Assembly (NCBI RefSeq): GCF_050038885.1
Contig: NZ_CP143624.1
Span: 930,001 to 994,000, forward strand
From: Myxococcus flavus
GTDB lineage: Bacteria; Myxococcota; Myxococcia; Myxococcales; Myxococcaceae
Length of the DNA: 64,000 bases
Direction of reading: 5' to 3'
The first letter of the stretch is position 1; each line of letters opens with the position of its first letter. A program made the position numbers and the translations under genes. Below, piece by piece: positions 1-8,009 of the stretch. The notes under the pieces were generated by a model that was not told where the DNA came from, made no database searches, and worked only from the letters and a program-made list of their open reading frames with translations.

Positions 1-359
1 GCGTAGTTGTGCGGGTCGAGGAGCACGTAGCCGCCCTTGCCCACGATGCGGTCCACCGTCGTCCGGAGCCGGCTCAGCTCCGCCGCGTTGAAGGCCGCGC
101 CGCGCGTGGGCTGCAGACGCTCCCACCGGAAGGGGAACCGGAAGGTGTTCATCCCCTTCGCGAGGTAGTAGTCCAGCGTCGTGTAGTTCGTATAGGCGGG
201 GTCCGGGTAGATGTAGTGCGTTCCATGGGTGCCAGGGAACGTCGAACCAAACTCCGCCCCCGCCAGGTTGACGCCGCGATACGGCAGCGCATCCGCGTGG
301 GCCACGGTGCCGCAGAGCATCAGCCCCAATGCCATCCAGCTCGATGAGCGCTTCTTCAC
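1..359 (-). CDS. GH5-family cellulase/endoglucanase, N-terminal part (runs off the window)
   Basis: Only the first 119 codons lie in the window. The GTG start at 359 is chosen because AGGAGG sits five bases upstream and it yields a clean Sec signal peptide (MKKRSSSWMALGLMLCGTVA, cleavage near AHA). The mature part opens with LPYRGVNLAGAEFGS and then NTFRFPFRWERLQP, followed by GGYVLLDPHNYA, which are the first strands and the conserved Arg/His positions of glycoside hydrolase family 5 (cellulase) proteins. It would be exported and cleave beta-1,4-glucans. The catalytic glutamates lie outside the window, so activity cannot be judged. It reads away from the small lipoprotein gene at 616, across an AT-rich stretch (about 420-560) that probably holds promoters for both. 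Confidence 0.8.
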   Translation of the reverse strand, partial: MKKRSSSWMALGLMLCGTVAHADALPYRGVNLAGAEFGSTFPGTHGTHYIYPDPAYTNYTTLDYYLAKGMNTFRFPFRWERLQPTRGAAFNAAELSRLRTTVDRIVGKGGYVLLDPHNY

Positions 360-615
360 TGTCGCCTCCTGGTGGGCCAAGGCAGCACACACGCGCACCG
401 CCCTTCCTCATGAGGCAGCCATCATGATTTTCATGAGTTCAACGTTAATTGCGAATTGGAATATTTTTAGCAGAAAATCAAACAATCGCAACGGAAGGCA
501 AGTTCTGATGAGGGCATCAAGTTGCCAAGACATGACACATCCAAATTCGCGCCTCGCGATTGTACTAGACTGGGGTCACGTCCCGAATGACCGGGACCGA
601 CACCTGGAGCAAACG

Positions 616-864
616 ATGCCGATCTGGATGCGCAACGCTGGGCTCGCCGTGGTGCTGTCTTTGGGGCTGGTAGGCTGCGGTGGAATGCAGGAGCCGGAGG
701 CGCCACTCGGAGAGTCCGAGCAGGAGCTCATCATCCCCTGCAGCTTCGAAGACGACTCGGCCTGCCGCACCCGGCGCGACATGGTCTGTAACTACAACCA
801 AGGCTACTGTGTGTCCGTCTGTAGCGACGGCAGCGTGTGTCCGACCCATCGCTATTGCTGCTGA
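616..864 (+). CDS. Small Cys-rich lipoprotein (82 aa), function unknown
   Basis: The ATG at 616 has GGAG seven bases upstream and starts a typical lipoprotein signal: basic N-terminus, hydrophobic core and lipobox LVGC at residues 20-23. The mature peptide is about 60 residues, with an acidic Pro/Glu-rich linker followed by a compact tail holding eight Cys (IPCSFEDDSACRTRRDMVC, CVSVCSDGSVC and the terminal CC). Such a tail suggests a disulfide-knotted module displayed on a membrane surface. I do not recognise the family. Single-gene unit, followed at once by a strong hairpin. Confidence 0.65.
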   Translation: MPIWMRNAGLAVVLSLGLVGCGGMQEPEAPLGESEQELIIPCSFEDDSACRTRRDMVCNYNQGYCVSVCSDGSVCPTHRYCC

Positions 865-1194
865 GGCCGGGCTCCGGCGGGCCGGCCGCGTCGCCGTGGC
901 CGGCTCGTCGGACGGCTGCGCCGGCCCGGCGACGCCAGCGGCCTGAACACCAGCTGTTGGGTGGTAACTCCTGTCACCAGGTGATGGGACCCGTCATCAC
1001 CTGCTCACGGGAAAATTGCGCGGGAGGCAGACACAAGCCGCGCTGTGCCCCCTGAAGCCTGCCAAACCCGAGATGGCATGCCACGTGCTCCTGCGGACGC
1101 CACAACACGCCAGGGAATACCACTCACTCCCACGAGCAGGGCCGTCCCCACTGCCCTGGCGTTGGTCCTGCCGTAGGAACACCCCATCCACTCC
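865..1194. other. Intergenic region, 330 bp
   Basis: Apart from the hairpin at 889-934 I see no supported gene. Short frames here lack ribosome-binding sites and family similarity. The 3' part presumably holds the promoter of the protease gene at 1195. Confidence 0.5.
889..934 (+). terminator. Strong two-part hairpin downstream of the small lipoprotein gene
   Basis: CGTCGCC (889-895) pairs with GGCGACG (928-934) and GGCCGGC (898-904) pairs with GCCGGCC (920-926), leaving a 15-base loop. It begins 24 bases after the stop at 864. There is no T-run, so it may be a terminator of the kind common in GC-rich genomes or a 3'-end stabiliser. Confidence 0.5.
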
Positions 1195-2733
1195 ATGAAT
1201 CGAATGTCTGATTGGCTTTCCACCGCGGCCATGTTCGCCAGCCTCGCCACCCTGACGGGTCTGCCCATGACCGCCGCGGCCGCGTCCCCGCAGGACCTGG
1301 ACGTCGCGCCGGAAATCGTCTCCGCGATGCGCCGCGACTTGGGCCTCACCGAGGAGCAGGTCCGCCAGCGGCTCGCCTTCGAAGCGAAGGCGCCCCAGCT
1401 GGAAGAAGCGGCGCGCGAGCAGCTCGGCACCGGGTTCGGTGGCGCGTGGCTCGACGCGGAGGGCGGCGAGCTCATCGTCGGTGTCACCGACGATGCTCAC
1501 GCCACCAAGGTGCGCCTCGCGGGCGTTCGGACCGTGCGTGTCGCTCGGAGCCTGGAGCGGCTGGAGCAGGTGAAGGCGGAGCTGGACCAGAACGTCAAGG
1601 CGCTCTCCCCCGCCATCCACTCCTGGAACGTCGACCTGCCCACCAACAGCGTGGTCGTCTACGTGGATGCCTCCAGCCAGGCGAAGCGGCGCGTGGACGC
1701 CTTCATCAGCCGGAGCTCGGGCTTGAAGGACGGCACCATCCGCGTGGTGGCCTCGCAGCACGCGCCGGTGCCTGCCTACGACCTGCGCGGTGGCGACCCG
1801 TACTACTTCAGCGGCTATCGCTGCTCGGTGGGCTTCCCCGTCAACGGAGGCTTCGTCACCGCGGGCCACTGCGGCGGCGTCGGCACGCCAACCACCGGGT
1901 ACAACGGCGTGGCCCAGGGCACCATCCGTGGCTCCGTGTGGCCTGGCGCGGACTACGGCTGGGTGGGCACGAATGCCTCATGGACCCCGCAGCCCTGGGT
2001 CTACAACTATGGCGGTGGCAACGTCCTCGTCCATGGCTCGAACGAGGCGCCCGTGAATGCCTCCATCTGCCGGTCCGGCTACACCACTGGCTGGCGGTGC
2101 GGCGTCCTCCAGGCGAAGAACATCACGGTGAACTACTCCGTCGGCCCCGTGTACGGCCTGCACCGGACGAACGCCTGCGCGGACGGCGGTGACTCGGGCG
2201 GCTCGGTCGTCTCCGGCAACCAGGCCCAGGGCGTGACGTCCGGCGTGGCGGGGACGTGCGCCACCGGCAACCCGCCGCAGACCTTCTACCAGCCCGTCAA
2301 CCCCATCCTGAACGCCTATGGCCTGCAGCTCCGCACGGCCGGGGGCGGTGGCAGCGGACGCGCCTTCGTCTCCCGCCTCAACGGCAAGTGCATCGACGTG
2401 CCGAACTCGAACTTCTCCGATGGCGTGCGGCTCCAGATGTGGGACTGCAACGGCACCAACGCGCAGCGATGGACGTTCATCAACGGCACCGTCCAGGCGG
2501 GCGGCAAGTGCATGGACGTGGCCTGGGCCTCCACCGCCAACGGCGCGGCCATCCAGCTCGCCAACTGCAGCGGCAACCCCGCCCAGCAGTTCGTGCTCAG
2601 CGGCGCGGGTGACCTCGTCAGCGTGCTCGCCAACAAGTGCGTGGACATCGTGAACCACAACACGGCCAGCGGCGCCCAGCTCATCATCTACGAGTGCACG
2701 GGCAACCCGAACCAGAAGTGGGACTACCGGTAG
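1195..2733 (+). CDS. Secreted S1-family (alpha-lytic/streptogrisin-type) serine protease with ricin-B lectin domain
   Basis: A 512-residue exported preproenzyme. Residues 1-29 form a signal peptide ending ATAAAA-like; about 30-195 is a pro-region of the alpha-lytic/streptogrisin type (LGLTEEQVRQRL, then an alpha/beta prodomain). The protease domain spans about 200-380 with the complete triad: His225 in TAGHC, Asp253 in GADYGW and Ser334 in GGDSGGS. Cys pairs around the His and before the Ser fit the S1E subfamily. Residues about 385-512 form a beta-trefoil ricin-B/CBM13 lectin with three QxW-type repeats (NAQRWTF, PAQQFVL, NQKWDY). Role: extracellular proteolysis, with the lectin targeting glycans, fitting a predatory lifestyle. 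No strong Shine-Dalgarno precedes the ATG; a second ATG three codons on is possible. Confidence 0.9.
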   Translation: MNRMSDWLSTAAMFASLATLTGLPMTAAAASPQDLDVAPEIVSAMRRDLGLTEEQVRQRLAFEAKAPQLEEAAREQLGTGFGGAWLDAEGGELIVGVTDDAHATKVRLAGVRTVRVARSLERLEQVKAELDQNVKALSPAIHSWNVDLPTNSVVVYVDASSQAKRRVDAFISRSSGLKDGTIRVVASQHAPVPAYDLRGGDPYYFSGYRCSVGFPVNGGFVTAGHCGGVGTPTTGYNGVAQGTIRGSVWPGADYGWVGTNASWTPQPWVYNYGGGNVLVHGSNEAPVNASICRSGYTTGWRCGVLQAKNITVNYSVGPVYGLHRTNACADGGDSGGSVVSGNQAQGVTSGVAGTCATGNPPQTFYQPVNPILNAYGLQLRTAGGGGSGRAFVSRLNGKCIDVPNSNFSDGVRLQMWDCNGTNAQRWTFINGTVQAGGKCMDVAWASTANGAAIQLANCSGNPAQQFVLSGAGDLVSVLANKCVDIVNHNTASGAQLIIYECTGNPNQKWDYR

Positions 2734-2990
2734 TCTCCGCTTCCTTCCGCTCGGGGCATGCAGCACGCGCCCCGTGCGGCCCGGCGGGCGGCGTCTGGCA
2801 ACGCACCGCCTGCCCGGGTGCTCGCCCGTGACTCCGCGTGGGTCGTGCTCCCACCCGGAGGCGAGCGGCGCCAGCGGACGCGCCTCACGGGCGTTTCCGC
2901 CACCGTGAGCGGCAGGGGCATGCCACGCTGGCGGCATCCGGTGCCCGTGGGCTGGCCAGCCCCGAGCGACCGCGCATCTGGAGGACGCCC

Positions 2991-3989
2991 ATGGCCCCGC
3001 CCCTGCTTCGCCCGAGCCGCCTGCTCCTGCTCGTCCCGCTGCTCCTGGCGGCGGCGCCGCAACCCAAGGCCCCCGCTCCGCCCCGGCTGGAGGACGCCGT
3101 CCCCGACACCTTCACCGGTGTGGAGCGCGTGGTGGCGGTGGGAGACGTGCACGGGGACGTGGACGCCTTGAAGGAGGTGCTGCGGCTGGCGGGCATCATC
3201 GACGCGAAGGACCGGTGGGTAGGGGGCAAGGCGCACCTGGTGCAGACGGGTGACATTCCGGACCGCGGCGACCAGACGCGAGCGGCCTTCGACCTGCTCA
3301 TCCGGCTGGAGCAGGAAGCGCTCGCCGCGGGAGGCCGGGTGCACGCGCTGCTGGGCAATCACGAGGCCATGAACATGCTCGGGGACCTGCGATACGTCAG
3401 CCCCGGGGAGATGGCGTCCTTCGCGGACCAGAGTCCCGAGCCCCAGGGCGCCGGCACGCCGGTGGGGCTCCACGGTCACCGCGCGGCCTACAGTCTCCAG
3501 GGCCGCTATGGCCAATGGCTGCGGCGCCACGCCGCCGTGGTGCGCATCAACGACACGCTCTTCGTGCACGGCGGTGTCGCGCCCCAGGTCCCCGGCGCGA
3601 GCCTGGCCGAGCTCAACCGCTGGGTTCGCCAGGATTTCTTCCCGGGTCATCCGCCCGGCGGCGCCAGGGATGCGCAAGGCCCCCTGTGGTTCCGGGGCTA
3701 TGCCCTGGGCGAGCCGCACGAAGCGGAGCCCGCGCTGGACGCGGTGCTTCAGCGCTTCGGCGCGAAGCGCATGGTGATGGGGCACACCACGAACCGCGAC
3801 GGGAAGATTCAGGTGCGATTCAACGGCAAGGCGCTGCTCATCGACACCGGGCTGAGCACCGGCTACGGACGGAACCTGGCGGCGCTGGAGCTTCGCGGCG
3901 GGAAGCTCAGCGCCATCTACCGGGAGGGCACCGTCCCCCTGGCTCCCGTGAAGGCCCCCGCCCCGCCACGCCCGGCCCAGAAGCACTGA
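2991..3989 (+). CDS. Exported calcineurin-like metallophosphoesterase (Shewanella-like PPP family)
   Basis: A 332-residue protein with an N-terminal hydrophobic signal segment (residues 9-22). It carries the full PPP metal-site signature: GDVHGD (51-56), GDIPDRG (87-93) and GNHE (122-125), then VHGG and MGHT further on. The family is the bacterial Shewanella-like phosphatases, which hydrolyse phosphoester bonds with a two-metal centre. The ATG at 2991 is chosen because it gives a signal peptide directly ahead of the catalytic domain; an in-frame opening back to 2838 has no matching features. Monocistronic, ending in a strong hairpin. Confidence 0.82.
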   Translation: MAPPLLRPSRLLLLVPLLLAAAPQPKAPAPPRLEDAVPDTFTGVERVVAVGDVHGDVDALKEVLRLAGIIDAKDRWVGGKAHLVQTGDIPDRGDQTRAAFDLLIRLEQEALAAGGRVHALLGNHEAMNMLGDLRYVSPGEMASFADQSPEPQGAGTPVGLHGHRAAYSLQGRYGQWLRRHAAVVRINDTLFVHGGVAPQVPGASLAELNRWVRQDFFPGHPPGGARDAQGPLWFRGYALGEPHEAEPALDAVLQRFGAKRMVMGHTTNRDGKIQVRFNGKALLIDTGLSTGYGRNLAALELRGGKLSAIYREGTVPLAPVKAPAPPRPAQKH

Positions 3990-4000
3990 GCTCCCCGGGT

Positions 4001-4032
4001 GCCGCGCGGGTGCACAACTCAGCCCGCGCGGC
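4001..4032 (+). terminator. Perfect 10-bp stem terminator-like hairpin
   Basis: GCCGCGCGGG (4001-4010) pairs perfectly with CCCGCGCGGC (4023-4032) around a 12-base loop, starting 12 bases after the phosphatase stop codon. No T-run follows. Confidence 0.6.
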
Positions 4033-4109
4033 GTGCAAGCCATTGCACATCTGCACCATGTCTCGCTCGGCACCGAGCAAGGGCCCGGCCATTGCATTGC
4101 CGCCAGCCC

Positions 4110-4652
4110 ATGCGCTTCTCCGTGCTTCTCCTCGTGTCGTCCGTGTTGTTCGCATCGCCGGCGAGGGCGGACATCAAGCTGTTCCCCGAAGGGGAGACGT
4201 GGCTGTCCATTGGTCCCATGTTCAGCACGACGCTGAACTCGGACGAGTCAGTCCAGGGCGTGGGCGCGGAGCTCTCGCTCAACTATTTCAAGGACCTTGG
4301 CGCACTGGGCGCCTTCGGACAGGCCCAGAAGATGAGCCATGGCAGCACGCGTCTGTGCGCCGGGCTGCAGGGCACCCTGCTCGTCGGCGGCCTGGAGCTG
4401 GGCATCGCGCATGAGACGGCGAACCGCACGCGCGTCGCCACGACCGCGCTGCACGTGGCGCCCTACCTCGCCTTCGTGTTCGGGACCGTGGGCCTGCGCT
4501 TCGGGATTCCGCTGTCTGGAGACCCGGATGTGGGCCCGGGTGGCGTGGAGCGAACCCGGCATCCCCGCGAGGTGGGGCTCGTGCTCACCGCCAAGCTCCC
4601 CCTCGCGTTGAGCGCGGACTCTGTCTGGGGCCCCATCTTCCCCTGGAACTAG
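4110..4652 (+). CDS. Exported hypothetical protein, 180 aa, probable small beta-barrel
   Basis: The ATG at 4110 starts a signal peptide (hydrophobic stretch MRFSVLLLVSSVLFA, cleavage after ARA). The mature protein alternates short amphipathic strands with glycines (WLSIGPMFSTTL, GAELSLNYF, GTLLVGGLELGIAH, LAFVFGTVGLRFGIPL), as in small outer-membrane beta-barrels. It ends in hydrophobic SVWGPIFPWN. No domain is recognised. It stands alone between the phosphatase and the GST-like gene. A longer in-frame reading from 3999 is rejected because it would bury the signal peptide. Confidence 0.6.
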   Translation: MRFSVLLLVSSVLFASPARADIKLFPEGETWLSIGPMFSTTLNSDESVQGVGAELSLNYFKDLGALGAFGQAQKMSHGSTRLCAGLQGTLLVGGLELGIAHETANRTRVATTALHVAPYLAFVFGTVGLRFGIPLSGDPDVGPGGVERTRHPREVGLVLTAKLPLALSADSVWGPIFPWN

Positions 4653-4716
4653 CCAATTGTCCTCGGCGGCTTTCCCCCCTGAAAGCATCTCCGATGCCCT
4701 ATCCTGCCAGGCCGCC

Positions 4717-5343
4717 ATGAACGAATACGAACTGATTGGCTCGCCAGGCTGTGGATCCGCCATCATCGAGATGGCGATGCGCATCGCGGGTATTCCGTGC
4801 CGACTCACGGACCTGCCGTACCTGGAGCCGGGCCCGGGGCGAGACCGGCTGCTGAAGCTCAATCCGCTGGGCCAGGTGCCCACCCTCGTCCTCCCGGATG
4901 GCCGGATCATGACCGAGAGCGCCGCCATCCTCCTGCACCTGCATGACGTCGCGCCGCAGGCTGGGCTGGTGCCCTCGGCCTCCGAGCCCGAGCGCGTGAC
5001 CTTCCTCCACCTGCTGCTCCGCATCGTGGGCGCGGTGTACCCCACCTTCACGTTCGGCGATGACACGGCCAAGTGGACCCTGGCTGGCCCCGCCGCGGAC
5101 CGGCTGCGCGACACCACCACGGAGCGCCGCACCAACCTCTGGCGGGAAATCAACGCGCTGGTGGGCGCGCCTCATGCGCTCGGTGAGCAGTTCAGTGGCT
5201 TGGACCTGTACATCACCGTGATGTCGCGCTGGTGGCCCGGGCCAGACTGGTTCAAGGAGCACTGCCCGGCACTGGCGGCGGTGGCCCTGCAGGCCGAGAA
5301 GAACCCGCACGTCGCCGCCGTGCTGGCGCGCCACTTCCAATGA
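4717..5343 (+). CDS. Glutathione S-transferase family protein
   Basis: 208 residues with the usual two-domain GST layout. The thioredoxin-like N-terminal domain holds YELIGSPGCGSAIIEMAM, then LNPLGQVPTLVLPDG with the cis-Pro of VPTL, then TESAAILLHL, where Glu-Ser contacts the gamma-glutamyl group of glutathione. The helical C-terminal domain contains FSGLDLYITVM, matching the conserved Asp/N-cap region. The position normally holding a Ser, Tyr or Cys nucleophile reads SPGCGS, so Ser or Cys chemistry is possible. Cytosolic. The start at 4717 is the first Met before the fold. Confidence 0.8.
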   Translation: MNEYELIGSPGCGSAIIEMAMRIAGIPCRLTDLPYLEPGPGRDRLLKLNPLGQVPTLVLPDGRIMTESAAILLHLHDVAPQAGLVPSASEPERVTFLHLLLRIVGAVYPTFTFGDDTAKWTLAGPAADRLRDTTTERRTNLWREINALVGAPHALGEQFSGLDLYITVMSRWWPGPDWFKEHCPALAAVALQAEKNPHVAAVLARHFQ

Positions 5344-5849
5344 GCCCCCGGCGCCCACGCTCGCATTGAATGGGAGACCTCCAGGAGCTTCGAGCTCCCT
5401 GCCGACGCGCTGAGAGTGAAATCCCGCTCCACGCAAGGAATTGAAACAGCGACACATGGGCTGGCCCGGGACGGCGAATTCTCACGCTCGGAGCGAGCCC
5501 GGTGCCCAGTGGCCGGGCATATCCGTCCGGTATCGCCTCATAAAGCTCACGGGCCGTCAGGTCGACGTCGCGGCCATGCTGGAGAAGGCGCGCCTCGCCC
5601 ATCTGACGCCGCCCGCCACCCTGAAACCCGACATGCGGGTTTATCACGGCGAAACACAGGACTGCCGGAGATTCCCCGCCCGGCGAGATTCGAAGCCCTC
5701 ACCAATCTCACGCATTATCTGAAACAGGGTCAGCCAGCACCCGTTGCTGGCGTGATAACTTTCCGGCATAGGACAAAGCCAGCCATGCCGACCGGATTCG
5801 CGGCAGCTCCTTCACAGGCCGCATCCTGCTCAGCCAGCCTGCTCATCAC
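5344..5849. other. 506-bp intergenic region without a supported gene
   Basis: Base composition drops here, especially 5690-5849, compared with flanking genes. Short open frames exist on both strands (plus 5441-5722 from a TTG; minus down from 5647), but none has a recognisable domain and their codon use is not convincing. The sequence ending in GGAATTGAAAC at 5439-5446 resembles the 3' end of some CRISPR repeats, but it occurs once. Promoters for the STAS gene at 5850 must lie in the 3' part. Confidence 0.4.
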
Positions 5850-6542
5850 ATGACTCAGCCATCGGCACCCCCCGAAACCATCTCGGTCGACGTCGAGCGC
5901 ATCGAGCGGATCCGCGATGTACTGGCCATGATTTCACTGGGAGAGTTCGACCCGGCCCAGCACCTCATCCCCATCCCCCGGGAGGATGCGTTCTCCTCGT
6001 TCGAGGAGACCATCAACCTGTTCGCCCGCCAGCTCCACGCGTCCGTGCAGGCCAACGAGCAGTCCATCCAGAAGCTGGATGCCGCGCGCCGGGAGCTGGA
6101 AGAGAAGCTCGCCACCATCGAGCAGCAGCGGCTGGCCATCCGGGACCTGTCCACGCCCATCATCGAGCTGTGGGAGGACATCCTCACGCTGCCCATCGTC
6201 GGGGTGATGGACACGCAGCGCTCGGTGGACATGACCGAGCGCCTCCTGCACCGCATCTCCCAGGGCAAGGCCCGCTGCGCCATCATCGACATCACCGGCA
6301 TGGAGGTGGTGGACACGGCGACCGCCAATCACTTCATCAAGATGGTGAACGCAGCGCGGCTGCTGGGCACCTACTGCGTCGTCACCGGTATCAGCCCCTT
6401 CGTGGCCCAGACGCTCACCCAGATTGGCGTGGACCTCCGGGACGTGAAGACGCTGGGAAGCCTCCGCGACGGCCTCAAGGAGTGCTTCCTCTACCTGCGC
6501 GGCCAGAACTCGCACCGGGCCTTCGAGACCACGACCCGGTAG
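5850..6542 (+). CDS. RsbR-like STAS-domain regulator (stressosome-type antagonist)
   Basis: 230 residues: a non-globin helical N-terminal region with a predicted coiled coil (about 62-100), then a C-terminal STAS domain (about 103-220). The STAS part contains STPIIELWEDILTLPIVG and IIDITGMEVVDT, hallmarks of RsbR paralogues. Two threonines match those phosphorylated by RsbT in Bacillus RsbRA: Thr156 (after VVD) and Thr188 (in VAQTLTQIG). By family knowledge such proteins form stressosome complexes or sequester anti-sigma/switch kinases. No RsbS or RsbT gene lies nearby. The next gene starts 20 bp downstream and is probably co-transcribed. Confidence 0.85.
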   Translation: MTQPSAPPETISVDVERIERIRDVLAMISLGEFDPAQHLIPIPREDAFSSFEETINLFARQLHASVQANEQSIQKLDAARRELEEKLATIEQQRLAIRDLSTPIIELWEDILTLPIVGVMDTQRSVDMTERLLHRISQGKARCAIIDITGMEVVDTATANHFIKMVNAARLLGTYCVVTGISPFVAQTLTQIGVDLRDVKTLGSLRDGLKECFLYLRGQNSHRAFETTTR

Positions 6543-6562
6543 CTCCCTCGGAGTTCCTCAAC

Positions 6563-7159
6563 ATGACCACTGACTCCCCCTGGCAGGGCATTGCCGCCTC
6601 CGGCGCCAGCGTCGCCTCCGTCGTCGAGGCCGTGAAGTCGTTCTCCGTCCTCCTCGGCGTCCTGCTCGAGACGATGAAGGTCCAGACACGTGACGCCGAG
6701 GGCCACCTCACCATCGACGTCAACGCCTGGTACCCGCTGGAGGACTACCTCCGCGCCTACAAGAAGATCGACACCCTGCTGGGTGGCCGCGGCCTGGAGA
6801 AGGTCGGCTCCATCGTGCCCCGAACGGCCGTGTTCCCGGCGAACATCACCGACGTCCGCTCGGCGCTCGCCTCCATCGACGTCGCCTACCACATGAACCA
6901 CCGCAAGGACGGCAAGGGCATGTTCAACCCCGTGACGGGGGAGAAGACGGAGGGCATCGGGCACTACGTCCTGCACCCTGTGGACGGGAAGAACGAAGCC
7001 CACATGGTGGTGAGCAATCCCTACCCGTGCCGCTTCGACATGGGGCTCATCAAGGGCATGGCCCAGCGCTTCGCGCCCCAGGCCACCCTGACCCACGACC
7101 CTTCGGCGGGGTGCCGCCAGAAGGGCGCGAGCGCCTGCACCTACATCATCCAGTGGTAG
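6563..7159 (+). CDS. Hypothetical protein with V4R-like C-terminal segment, partner of the STAS gene
   Basis: 198 residues from the ATG at 6563. The N-terminal 100 residues are mostly helical (SVLLGVLLETMK, YLRAYKKIDTLLGGRGLEK). The C-terminal half is an alpha/beta unit ending PSAGCRQKGASACTYIIQW. The Cys-x(6)-Cys with following beta-strand resembles the end of V4R/heme-NO-binding-like sensor folds seen in other myxobacterial regulators, but this is a weak match. Its tight spacing behind the RsbR-like gene suggests that it senses a signal for, or works with, that regulator. No transmembrane or signal segment, so cytosolic. Confidence 0.6.
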   Translation: MTTDSPWQGIAASGASVASVVEAVKSFSVLLGVLLETMKVQTRDAEGHLTIDVNAWYPLEDYLRAYKKIDTLLGGRGLEKVGSIVPRTAVFPANITDVRSALASIDVAYHMNHRKDGKGMFNPVTGEKTEGIGHYVLHPVDGKNEAHMVVSNPYPCRFDMGLIKGMAQRFAPQATLTHDPSAGCRQKGASACTYIIQW

Positions 7160-7179
7160 GTCAGCAGTCGGACCGGCAG

Positions 7180-7368
7180 TCAGCCTTCAGCCGAGCCCGG
7201 CGTGTGGTCCGGGTCCGGATAGGGGTGGTTCCGGAGCGGCGTGTCCTCATCGTCGCCCTCCGCGCTCCCGGGCGTATGGCCCGGCTCTTCCTCCATGTAG
7301 CGCCCCTGTCGCTCGGGCGCGTCGTCTGGCGGCTCGGACAGCGGCCGCGGCGCTTCGGTGTCTGGCAT
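7180..7368 (-). CDS. Small acidic proline-rich protein (62 aa) with a repeated octapeptide
   Basis: A strong ribosome-binding site (AGGAGGAGGAC, six bases before ATG 7368) supports this short gene. The product is hydrophilic, acidic and probably disordered. The octapeptide HTPGSAEG occurs twice, at residues 31-38 and at the C-terminus (55-62). Convergent with the gene ending at 7159. Function unknown. Confidence 0.55.
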   Translation of the reverse strand: MPDTEAPRPLSEPPDDAPERQGRYMEEEPGHTPGSAEGDDEDTPLRNHPYPDPDHTPGSAEG

Positions 7369-7459
7369 GGCGTTGTCCTCCTCCTGGAGAAGTTAGGCAG
7401 CCTGGAAGTCCCTCGCGGCACGCGGCATGGCATGTTGGAGCCCCACCCAGGAGGCACGC

Positions 7460-7840
7460 ATGGCCGCGGCAATGGGAGCCTTTCACCAGCTTGTCCACAC
7501 CGTCCGGAATGGCGCGAACGCGGCCTTCACGATGTACCTGGCGCTCCGGCCCGGCCGGAAGGCAAGCGAACGGGCCCGGCGCAACGCGGAGGCCCTCATC
7601 GCGGCCTGCCGTGCCTACCAGGTCAAGCATGGACGGCTCCCTGACACGCTGGCGCAGCTCGTCCCGGAGTTCCTCGCCGAGCTGCCGCCCGCGAAGTTCA
7701 GCGGCCCCGTCTTCGGCTTCACCTACGTCGTGAGCGGCCCGGAGGCGGCCCCACGGCACGTGCTGGGCTGGACGGACCGGCTCCCCTTCGGCCGCCCGTT
7801 CTACGTCTTCGAAGAGGACCGCTGGGGCTACCTGGATTGA
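7460..7840 (+). CDS. Hypothetical protein, 126 aa, pseudopilin-like segment
   Basis: The ATG at 7460 has AGGAGG five bases upstream, which decides it against the in-frame ATG at 7427. The core reads ALIAACRAYQVKHGRLPDTL followed by QLVPEFLAELP, a pattern common in the periplasmic part of type II secretion pseudopilins and related small proteins (a helix, then the 'YP-x-L-x-x-L-P-y' turn). The usual N-terminal methylation motif and long hydrophobic helix are missing, so it is not a standard pilin. It may be a soluble relative. Divergent from the acidic small gene at 7368. Confidence 0.6.
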   Translation: MAAAMGAFHQLVHTVRNGANAAFTMYLALRPGRKASERARRNAEALIAACRAYQVKHGRLPDTLAQLVPEFLAELPPAKFSGPVFGFTYVVSGPEAAPRHVLGWTDRLPFGRPFYVFEEDRWGYLD

Positions 7841-8009
7841 GCGCCTGACCGGCAAGCCGGCGGGTGCGTGGCCAGGCCAGGTCAGGGAAGCACTCGGAGC
7901 GCGTGGCGCCCTGGCCGCCGCATGCCCACCTTTCCGGGCGTGGAGCCCGCGGCGGGCGCGACGCCACGAGGGCGCGCATGCCTCCGCGGCCAACCAGGAG
8001 GACGGGACC

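Noticed and set aside
5413..5446. Sequence ending GGAATTGAAAC resembling the 3' end of a CRISPR repeat
   Set aside because: It occurs once with no second copy or spacer periodicity nearby and no cas genes in the window.
5690..5720. TTCGAAGCCC resembling a tRNA T-loop
   Set aside because: No matching acceptor, D or anticodon arms can be formed around it.
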